This document shows positions 1 to 5,940 of a stretch of DNA of 16,441 bases, in pieces (the first letter of the stretch is position 1; every line of letters starts with the position of its first letter). A model generated the notes under the pieces. The model was not told the DNA's origin and did not search any database. It was given only the letters and a program-made list of their open reading frames with translations. A program made the position numbers and the translations under genes. Origin of the DNA: JAEUIA01 sp034440255 (lineage in GTDB: Bacteria; Planctomycetota; UBA1135; GCA-002686595); the NCBI GenBank assembly GCA_034440255.1, contig JAWXBU010000246.1, forward strand, positions 1 through 16,441. The letters are read 5' to 3'.

Positions 1-733
1 CGGCGCGCGCCGCGCCCAAGTTGCCGACGCTCACGCTGGTGAACTCGTCGATCAGTTCGCGCAGAGCCGCTTCGGCGTCGCGCACGTGGCGCACCGCGTC
101 GCCGCCGTAGTGGAAACCGCCGACGTCCTCGCCGTCGATCGCCATGCCGAACACGCTGAACGACAGTTGCGCATCGCTCTCCGACGCGCGCACGCCGCCC
201 GAAGTACGAATCGCATGGCTGACGCGCGTCACCTCGCACGACGCGTTGTCGATCGAGATGCGCGGATCGCGCGCACGCACGCGCGACATCATGTCGGCGC
301 CCATGTCGACGATCTGATCGACGCTCAGCGCATGAATCGAAACTTGTGCGAGGGGAGCGCGCTTCTCGCGTCCGCGCGGCGTCGGCAGCACGTTCGCGAC
401 GTGCGGCGGCGCCGAGGCCGACAGCGCCAACGCGTCACGCGCGGTCGCAACGAGCGAGTCGGAATCGCCTTGGTTCGTCGATGCGAAGCCGAGCTTTTTG
501 CCGCGAAAGACGCGCAAACCCGTCGTCGCGCCGTCGTCGACTTGCGTGAGCTTCAAGTCGCCCTTCTCGAAACGCACCGCGATCGTCTCGGCGCGCGTGC
601 CGTAGGCTTCGGCCTCGTCGGCGCCATTTTTCAAGGCGTTCTCGACGAGCTGATCGCAGCGCTCGAGCACGCGCGCTTCTTCGCCGGCCGGATCGAACGT
701 GGCGGTCTCTTCCGAACGGATCGTGGTGTTCAC
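1..733 (-). CDS. pmbA: TldE/PmbA-family protein (3' part beyond window)
   Basis: This is the non-catalytic partner of TldD in the TldD/TldE (PmbA) peptide-processing protease. I translated the minus strand from a GTG at 731-733, which overlaps the tldD stop codon in a GTGA junction. The roughly 244 visible residues start VNTTIRSEETATFDPAGEEA and show the usual N-terminal TldD/E fold pattern: a helix with ALKNGADEAEAYGTR, then strands with VRFEKGDLKLTQVDDG and GLRVFRGKKLGFAST. No HExxxH zinc motif occurs in the visible part, as expected for TldE rather than TldD. The C-terminal half lies outside the window, so completeness cannot be judged. The family assignment rests on fold pattern plus the tldD neighbour. 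Confidence 0.85.
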   Translation of the reverse strand, partial: MNTTIRSEETATFDPAGEEARVLERCDQLVENALKNGADEAEAYGTRAETIAVRFEKGDLKLTQVDDGATTGLRVFRGKKLGFASTNQGDSDSLVATARDALALSASAPPHVANVLPTPRGREKRAPLAQVSIHALSVDQIVDMGADMMSRVRARDPRISIDNASCEVTRVSHAIRTSGGVRASESDAQLSFSVFGMAIDGEDVGGFHYGGDAVRHVRDAEAALRELIDEFTSVSVGNLGAARA

Positions 734-2154
734 GAGCGACCTCCGAGCACGACTTCGCACGAGATCCAGGGGCCGCCAGCGTCGACCTTCGCGGGTTGAC
801 CTTTGCCGCAGTGGCCCGAACCCAGATCCCACTGGAATTCGCGTCCGACGCGATCGACGGAGCGCAACACGTCGAACGCCGAGCCTGAAATGTTCACGCC
901 GCGCAGCAGCGCGCCCTTCTTGCCGTTCTGGATGCGGTATGCCTCGCGCGTGCCGAACATGAACTCGCCGTTGGAGTCGGCTTGACCGTTCGCGGCGCCT
1001 TCCAGCACGTAACCGTCTTCGATCGACGCGATCATCTCCTCGATATCGCTGTCGCCCGGCGCGATGTAGGTGTTGCGCATGCGGATCAGAGGTTCGTTGT
1101 CGAACTCGAACGCGCGCGCATTGCCGGTCGGCGCGACGCCGTCGCGCGCGGCGCTTTCGCGGTCGTGCAAGTACGAGCGCAGGATGCCGTTCTCGATGAT
1201 CGTCGTGCGCCCGGCGAGCACACCTTCGTCGTCGACGCGCAACGTTCCGCCGGCGCCGTCGGCGTACTCCGACGCTCCCGAATCGCACAAGGTCACCAGC
1301 TCCGAACCGACGCGTTGGCCCAGTTTTCCAGCGGCGACCGAGCCAGCGGCGACGAAGTCGGCTTCGACGGTGTGCCCGATCGCTTCGTGCGTGAGCAAGC
1401 CGACGAGAGCGGGGGACAGGATCACTTTCGCGCGTCCGCCATCGCAGTACGGCGCTGACAGCAAGTCGACGGCGCGTTGTGCAGCGCGCTCGGACAATTG
1501 CTCCGCGGACGCAGCACGGAACAAGCATTCCCATCCTCCGGTTGCGCCGCTCGACTCGTAACCGCGTTGGATTTCGCCCGACTTCGATGCGACGGCCGAG
1601 ACGCGGAACTCCGGTCGAATCAAACGCGTCCACGCTTTCGCACCGTCGCTCGTGACGATGCCTTTCTCTTCGTACACCTCGCTGTACGCGCACGAGGCGC
1701 TCTGGATCGTGGCGCTCCTCGCGCGCGTCTCGCTCTCGATGCGCATCACGAGATCGATCGTGCCTTCGATCGGACGCGCGAGCAGTTCGTCGACACCGCT
1801 CGATTCGAAACGGCCGCGCGCGAGCTCGACTCGAGGCAGCGGCGCGCAGCGTTCCGAACGCGCACGCGCCGAAGCTTTGGCCGCGGCGCGTGCATTGCGA
1901 ATAGCGCGCTCGATGTAGAGCGCTTCGACACGATCGGTGCTGGCAAAGCCCCATGTGCCGTCCTCGAGCACGCGCACGCCGACACCGGAGTGTTCGGTGA
2001 CTTGCGCCGTGTCGACGCGCCCCTTCTCGACGACGACCGCGCGCGTCTTCTTCTTGTGGTAGCGCAGCTCGACGAAACCGCCAGCGTTCTTCGCCAAGAC
2101 TTCGGCGAGCAGGTCGGTCGGATCTGAGTGGACGGCGGTGTGCGTTCGAATCAT
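730..2154 (-). CDS. tldD: TldD-family zinc metalloprotease
   Basis: This 474-residue protein is the catalytic subunit of the TldD/TldE complex, a cytoplasmic metalloprotease that trims unfolded peptides (microcin B17 leader and CcdA in E. coli). The zinc-binding motif HEAIGH is at residues 256-261, followed by the family stretch around TVEADFVAAG. A C-terminal Cys449 in SGHCGKGQP is the likely third zinc ligand by comparison with E. coli TldD. Other family signatures are GNARAFEFDNEPLIRMRNTY (residues 344-363) and the EGAANGQADSNGEFMFG region. The length matches the usual 450-480 residues. The ATG at 2152-2154 is preceded by GGAG at suitable spacing. The stop overlaps the tldE start by 4 bp, so the two genes are translationally coupled. 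No peptide substrate or RiPP enzyme is visible nearby. Confidence 0.95.
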   Translation of the reverse strand: MIRTHTAVHSDPTDLLAEVLAKNAGGFVELRYHKKKTRAVVVEKGRVDTAQVTEHSGVGVRVLEDGTWGFASTDRVEALYIERAIRNARAAAKASARARSERCAPLPRVELARGRFESSGVDELLARPIEGTIDLVMRIESETRARSATIQSASCAYSEVYEEKGIVTSDGAKAWTRLIRPEFRVSAVASKSGEIQRGYESSGATGGWECLFRAASAEQLSERAAQRAVDLLSAPYCDGGRAKVILSPALVGLLTHEAIGHTVEADFVAAGSVAAGKLGQRVGSELVTLCDSGASEYADGAGGTLRVDDEGVLAGRTTIIENGILRSYLHDRESAARDGVAPTGNARAFEFDNEPLIRMRNTYIAPGDSDIEEMIASIEDGYVLEGAANGQADSNGEFMFGTREAYRIQNGKKGALLRGVNISGSAFDVLRSVDRVGREFQWDLGSGHCGKGQPAKVDAGGPWISCEVVLGGRS

Positions 2155-2234
2155 GTCTGAGGCTCCAATCGTGCAGCATCGGACGTTTTCGAGCGCGACT
2201 CAAGCAGCCCCTGAGCTATCCTCGTCGCCCCGCC
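2155..2234. promoter_or_regulatory. Divergent intergenic region between tldD and smpB
   Basis: These 80 bases must hold the promoters of two divergent units. On the plus strand, a -10-like TATCCT at 2217-2222 sits only 12 nt before the smpB ATG, with no recognisable -35 and no Shine-Dalgarno sequence. If it is used, the smpB mRNA would have a leader of only about 5 nt. On the minus strand, TTGAGT spaced 17 nt from GATGCT is a weak candidate for tldD. Both are guesses from consensus matching. Confidence 0.25.
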
Positions 2235-2729
2235 ATGTCCGAGAAGCCTCAAGAAGTGCGCGGAATCGCCGCGAACAAGCGCGCGCGCTTCGAATATCAG
2301 ATCCTGGAGGAAATCGAGTGCGGCATCGCGCTGACCGGCACCGAGGTCAAAGTGCTGCGCTCAGGCCGCTGTTCCCTCCAAGAAGCGTGGGGCCAAGTGC
2401 GCAGCGCCGGGGCCAAGAAAAACAGAGCCGAGCTCTACCTGGTCGGCGCGAACATCCCCGAGTACGCGCAAGGCAACGTCCACAACCACAAGCCCGATCG
2501 CGATCGCAAACTGCTGGCGAAACGGCGCGAAATCGACTCGTTGCACGCGTCGGTGAAGCAGAAGGGCGTCACGCTCGTGCCGCTCGCGATTTACTTCAAG
2601 GGCTCGCGTGTGAAGGTGCAACTCGGGCTCGCGAAGGGCAAGAAGCTCTACGACAAGCGCGCCGACAAGAAGGAGAAAGACGACAAGCGCGAGATCGATC
2701 GCGCGATGTCGAAGTCGCGGCGCGGGTGA
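2235..2729 (+). CDS. smpB: SsrA-binding protein SmpB
   Basis: SmpB is the small protein partner of tmRNA. It delivers the tRNA-like domain to stalled ribosomes and fills the decoding site. The 164 residues match the family from end to end: an N-terminal NKRARFEYQILEEIECGI segment, then LTGTEVKVLRSGRCSLQEA, the GANIPEYAQGNVHNHKPDR loop, KLLAKRREIDSL, GVTLVPLAIYFKGSRVKVQL and AKGKKLYDKR. A basic C-terminal tail (KKEKDDKREIDRAMSKSRRG) is expected to become helical in the mRNA channel. The ATG at 2235 gives the normal N-terminus, although no Shine-Dalgarno sequence precedes it. The ssrA gene begins 62 bp downstream on the same strand, so the two partners are neighbours. Confidence 0.97.
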   Translation: MSEKPQEVRGIAANKRARFEYQILEEIECGIALTGTEVKVLRSGRCSLQEAWGQVRSAGAKKNRAELYLVGANIPEYAQGNVHNHKPDRDRKLLAKRREIDSLHASVKQKGVTLVPLAIYFKGSRVKVQLGLAKGKKLYDKRADKKEKDDKREIDRAMSKSRRG

Positions 2730-2769
2730 GTGCCAGGCGCAACTCGTGGATGTGTTCCGTGAGCGCGCG

Positions 2770-2778
2770 TGCTACACT
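2770..2778 (+). promoter_or_regulatory. Extended -10 promoter element of ssrA
   Basis: The sequence TGCTACACT is an extended -10 (TGn plus TACACT at 2773-2778) ending 13 nt before the mature tmRNA 5' end at 2792. No good -35 hexamer is present, which is compatible with an extended -10 promoter. The expected start near 2785 would leave a short leader for RNase P to remove. Inferred from consensus only. Confidence 0.45.
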
Positions 2779-2791
2779 TCGCGCTCACAAA

Positions 2792-3149
2792 GGGGGCGCA
2801 CTGGTTTCGACTGGTTTCGTTCGAGCCTTTGGTTGCGTGTCGGGCATCTCGAGTCAGCCCGTAAAATCCTCTCGGGACGGCATTACATGCCAACAATTTG
2901 TCTCTCGCAGCCTGATTCAGTTCAGTCTGCCGTTTCCGAGGGGAGTGCCTGCGGCCCTTCGGAAACGCCACTAGCGGGCTGGCCGGCGAGTCGTGCATCA
3001 GGGCAGACCGGTGAGAAACTTCTGAAGCTGGTTTTCGAGAGGCTCGTCCACGAACGGCTCGAAGACGAGATCCAACCGTGGAACACACACGTAGAGGCCT
3101 TGGCAATGAAGATTCTGGGACGCGGGTTCGATTCCCGCCGCCTCCACCA
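2792..3149 (+). ncRNA. ssrA: Transfer-messenger RNA (tmRNA)
   Basis: tmRNA rescues stalled ribosomes by acting first as alanyl-tRNA and then as mRNA for a degradation tag. The 5' end GGGGGCG (2792-2798) pairs with CGCCTCC (3139-3145), with a G-U wobble at the third pair, the alanyl-tRNA synthetase identity element. Discriminator A3146 and an encoded CCA (3147-3149) follow. The T arm is GCGGG (3122-3126), loop TTCGATT, CCCGC (3134-3138). A first pseudoknot is visible: stem CGGGC/GCCCG (2841-2845 with 2857-2861) and loop stem CTCGAG with CTCGGG (2848-2853 with 2871-2876). A long stem encloses the later part (GTCTGCC 2925-2931 with GGCAGAC 3002-3008), and a hairpin pairs 2931-2938 with 2960-2967. 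The single-piece form with encoded CCA is standard. Confidence 0.97.
2889..2915 (+). other. tmRNA tag reading frame (ANNLSLAA, stop TGA)
   Basis: The resume codon is GCC at 2889-2891, 12 nt after the end of the first pseudoknot, with the conserved A at -4 (2885). The encoded tag is ANNLSLAA followed by TGA at 2913-2915. With the alanine carried by the tmRNA itself, the tag appended would be AANNLSLAA. The hydrophobic LAA end is the usual recognition signal for ClpXP-type proteases. Eight codons is short compared with the ten of E. coli. Confidence 0.8.
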
Positions 3150-3206
3150 ACTCACACGTAGGGCTCGGCTCTGCGCTGGTTCTCGATTCTCCTGCTCGTC
3201 TCGCGG

Positions 3207-3266
3207 TTGATCACAGCGCACACGCGACCTACGAGCCGCGCGCCTCGAGGCGCGAGCGTGGCTCGT
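3207..3266 (+). promoter_or_regulatory. Candidate promoter with 16-bp palindrome before the repair operon
   Basis: TTGATC (3207-3212) is separated by 17 nt from TACGAG (3230-3235), a modest sigma-70-like match. Just downstream lies a perfect 16-bp palindrome, CGCGCCTCGAGGCGCG at 3239-3254, flanked by ACGAGCC (3231-3237) and GGCTCGT (3260-3266), which are also complementary. The palindrome sits where transcription would start, which suits an operator. Without a T tract it is a poor intrinsic terminator for ssrA, but that role cannot be excluded. Confidence 0.35.
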
Positions 3267-3278
3267 CGCAGAGGTGCG

Positions 3279-4337
3279 ATGAAATCAGAGCCCCTCGTCA
3301 CTTTGACGCCGTCCGGCTTGTTCTGCGCAGCCGGCGGCTTCCACATCGATCCATGGCGACCCGTGGAGCGCGCGATCATCACGCACGCGCATGCGGATCA
3401 CGCTCGCACCGGTTCTGCGAACTACCTGGCGGCCGATCGCTGCGAGAACGTCCTGCGCACGCGTTTGGGCGAGATCCGTTTGCAGACTTTGCCGTACGGC
3501 GAGGAGATCGGCCTGGGGAGCACGCGCATCTCGTTGCACCCGGCGGGTCATGTGCTCGGCTCGGCGCAAGTGCGCATCGAGGCCCGCGGTGAAGTGTGGG
3601 TCGTCTCGGGTGACTACAAAGTCGCTCCCGATCCGACGTGCGAGGCCTTCGAAGCGGTCCACTGCGAGACCTTCGTCACCGAGTCCACCTTCGGACTGCC
3701 TATCTACCGCTGGAAGGAGCCGCGCGAGATCGCCTCCGACATCGACGCTTGGTGGGGCGAGAACGCGGAGCGCGGGCGGACCAGCGTCCTCTTCGGATAC
3801 GCGTTCGGCAAAGCGCAGCGCATCCTCGCGCACGTGAACGCTGCGATCGGTCCGATCTTCTGTCACGGTGCTGTCGAGTCGCTCAACTCAGCGTACCGCG
3901 CCAGCGGCGTGGCACTCCCGCCCACGAAAAGTGCAGCCGAGGCCACGCCGGTCGAACTGGCGCGCGCGCTGATCGTTGCGCCGCCGGCTGCGCAATCGAC
4001 GCCGTGGATGCGTCGTTTCGGCGACTACTCGGACGCGTTCGCATCGGGGTGGATGCACTTGCGCGGCACGCGTCGGCGGCGCGGGGTCGATCGCGGCATC
4101 GTCCTTTCCGATCATGCCGATTGGCCGGGATTGATCGGTGCGATCACGGCGACGGGTGCGTCTTCGGTGTACGTGACGCATGGGTATGCGGCACCGCTCG
4201 CGCGTTACTTGAGTGAGCGCGGACTCGAGACGCACACGTTCGAAACCGAATTCGAGGGCGAGAGCGGTGGCGACGTCAGCGGCGTCGTCACCGATCTCGT
4301 GGATGTCGGCACTGTCGGTGTCGCGACCCCGTCTTGA
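3279..4337 (+). CDS. Ligase-associated beta-CASP exonuclease
   Basis: This is a metallo-beta-lactamase/beta-CASP nuclease of the ligase-associated type, related to mRNA 3'-end processing (CPSF73-like) and SNM1-like DNA nucleases. It is expected to process DNA ends in the cytoplasm. The metal-binding motifs are clear: HAHADH at residues 36-41, HPAGH at 87-91, SGDYK at 110-114, TESTF at 134-138, SDHADWPGL at 277-285 and H301 near the end. The ATG at 3279 (352 aa) has GAGG four bases upstream and gives the normal family length. A TTG at 3207 would add 24 Arg-rich residues reading through the upstream palindrome, so I rejected it. The ligase gene starts 10 bp after the stop. The neighbours make a repair role much more likely than an RNA role. 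Confidence 0.93.
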   Translation: MKSEPLVTLTPSGLFCAAGGFHIDPWRPVERAIITHAHADHARTGSANYLAADRCENVLRTRLGEIRLQTLPYGEEIGLGSTRISLHPAGHVLGSAQVRIEARGEVWVVSGDYKVAPDPTCEAFEAVHCETFVTESTFGLPIYRWKEPREIASDIDAWWGENAERGRTSVLFGYAFGKAQRILAHVNAAIGPIFCHGAVESLNSAYRASGVALPPTKSAAEATPVELARALIVAPPAAQSTPWMRRFGDYSDAFASGWMHLRGTRRRRGVDRGIVLSDHADWPGLIGAITATGASSVYVTHGYAAPLARYLSERGLETHTFETEFEGESGGDVSGVVTDLVDVGTVGVATPS

Positions 4338-4347
4338 GACGCATCCG

Positions 4348-5940
4348 ATGAAAGCGTTCTCTGCGCTCTATGGTCGCCTCGACGCGACGACCTCGACGAA
4401 GGCGAAGACCGCCGCGTTGGCCGAGTACTTTGCGGCTGCATCTCCGCGCGACGCAGCATGGGCCGTATGGTTTCTCGCCGGCAATCGACCCCAGCGCTTG
4501 TTGCCCGCGCGCGCGCTCGGCGAGTTGGCGTGCGCCGAGGCGGACATCCCGCCGTGGCTCTTCGAGGAATGCTACGCGGCCGTCGGCGATCTAGCTGAAA
4601 CGGTCGCCCTGCTTTTACCCGGACCCGGCGGCGAGAGCACACTCGGCCTCGGCGATTGGATCGAACAGCGCTTGCTCTCCATGCGCGGTCAGGATCGCGA
4701 GGTACAGAAGCGAGCCATCCAAGCCGCGTGGCGTGAGCTCGATCCGACCGGCAGGTTCGTGTGGAACAAGCTCATCACCGGGCAGTTTCGCGTCGGCGTT
4801 TCGAAGTTGTTGGTACTGCGAGCACTCGCCTCCATCTCGGGGCTCACCGTGAAAACGCTCTCAGAACGCTTCGTCGGAACATTCGAGCCGACAGCCGCGC
4901 ACTACGAGGTGTTGATCGGTGAGGCCTCGCAACCGAGCGCGGGTCACCCGTATCCGTTCTTCCTCGCGCACGCTCTGCACGCAGAACACACGGACTTCGA
5001 AATCTCACTCGGACCCATCGACGACTGGCTCGTCGAGTGGAAATGGGATGGCATCCGCGCGCAACTCGTGCGCCGCAACGGTGAAACTTGGCTGTGGTCG
5101 CGCGGCGAAGAACTGATCACCGAACGCTTCCCCGAGATCGTCGCCGCTGCGCGCGAACTGCCCGATGGAACTGTTCTCGACGGCGAGCTCATGGCGTTCG
5201 AGAATGATGCGCCGCTCCCGTTCGCGCGATTGCAGCAGCGCATCGGTCGCAAGAAATTGACGCCGAAAGTGCTCGCTTCCGCGCCTGCGACGCTTGCGTG
5301 TTTCGACTTGCTCGAAGACGGAGGCGTCGATCTGCGCGAGCGCGCGCTCCATCAACGCCGAGCTTTGCTCGAAACACGCGTGGGCCGAGGCCGTGCGAAT
5401 ATCCGCGTTTCGGAGCGACTCACCGCGGCGAGTTGGAGCGCTCTCGCCTCCGTGCGCTCCGAAGCCCGCGCGCGCAGCGTCGAAGGCGTGATGCTGAAAC
5501 GCCTCGATTCGGCGTACGGAATCGGACGCACCCGCGGTCCGTGGTGGAAGTGGAAGATCGATCCGATGAGCGTCGACGCCGTGCTCGTGTACGCGGCCCG
5601 CGGGCACGGTCGTCGCGCGAGTCTCTACACCGACTACACGTTCGCAGTCTGGGACCAAGGCGCACTCGTGCCGTTCGCGAAGGCGTACTCGGGGCTCTCC
5701 GACGAAGAGATTCGCGGCGTGGACGACTTCATCAAGAAGAACACGAGTGAGAAGTTCGGTCCCGTGCGCAGCGTGAAACCGGCGATCGTTTGCGAGATCG
5801 GTTTCGAGGGCATCCGAGCCTCGAAGCGCCACAAGTCGGGCGTCGCGGTTCGCTTCCCGCGCATCTTGAAATTGCGCACGGACAAAGCGCCTGCCGACGC
5901 GGACGACTTGAGCGCGTTGAAGGCTCTGCTCGTTGGGTGA
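4348..5940 (+). CDS. ATP-dependent DNA ligase, LigB-like three-domain type
   Basis: This enzyme seals nicks with ATP via a lysyl-AMP intermediate. The 530 residues show an N-terminal DNA-binding domain (about 1-200), an adenylation domain and an OB-fold domain. Motif I is KWDG at 232-235 with catalytic Lys232. Motif III is LDGELMAFE (277-285), motif IV EGVMLKR (379-385), motif V WWKWKIDP (399-406) and motif VI near RFPRILKLRTDK (502-513). All nucleotidyltransferase motifs are intact, so it should be active. The ATG at 4348 gives the normal start (MKAFSALYGRLDATTSTKAK). A longer in-frame extension overlaps the exonuclease gene and was rejected. It belongs to the conserved exonuclease-ligase-helicase-phosphoesterase cassette and is expected to supplement a housekeeping NAD-dependent ligase encoded elsewhere. 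Confidence 0.95.
   Translation: MKAFSALYGRLDATTSTKAKTAALAEYFAAASPRDAAWAVWFLAGNRPQRLLPARALGELACAEADIPPWLFEECYAAVGDLAETVALLLPGPGGESTLGLGDWIEQRLLSMRGQDREVQKRAIQAAWRELDPTGRFVWNKLITGQFRVGVSKLLVLRALASISGLTVKTLSERFVGTFEPTAAHYEVLIGEASQPSAGHPYPFFLAHALHAEHTDFEISLGPIDDWLVEWKWDGIRAQLVRRNGETWLWSRGEELITERFPEIVAAARELPDGTVLDGELMAFENDAPLPFARLQQRIGRKKLTPKVLASAPATLACFDLLEDGGVDLRERALHQRRALLETRVGRGRANIRVSERLTAASWSALASVRSEARARSVEGVMLKRLDSAYGIGRTRGPWWKWKIDPMSVDAVLVYAARGHGRRASLYTDYTFAVWDQGALVPFAKAYSGLSDEEIRGVDDFIKKNTSEKFGPVRSVKPAIVCEIGFEGIRASKRHKSGVAVRFPRILKLRTDKAPADADDLSALKALLVG

Noticed and set aside
86..799. Plus-strand 237-aa frame opposite tldE
   Set aside because: It is the antisense shadow of tldE, with Arg and His rich composition and no recognisable domain.
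2880..2888. Alternative tmRNA resume codon GCA at 2880, giving an 11-residue tag
   Set aside because: It would begin only 3 nt after the first pseudoknot. GCC at 2889 has the expected linker length and the A at -4.
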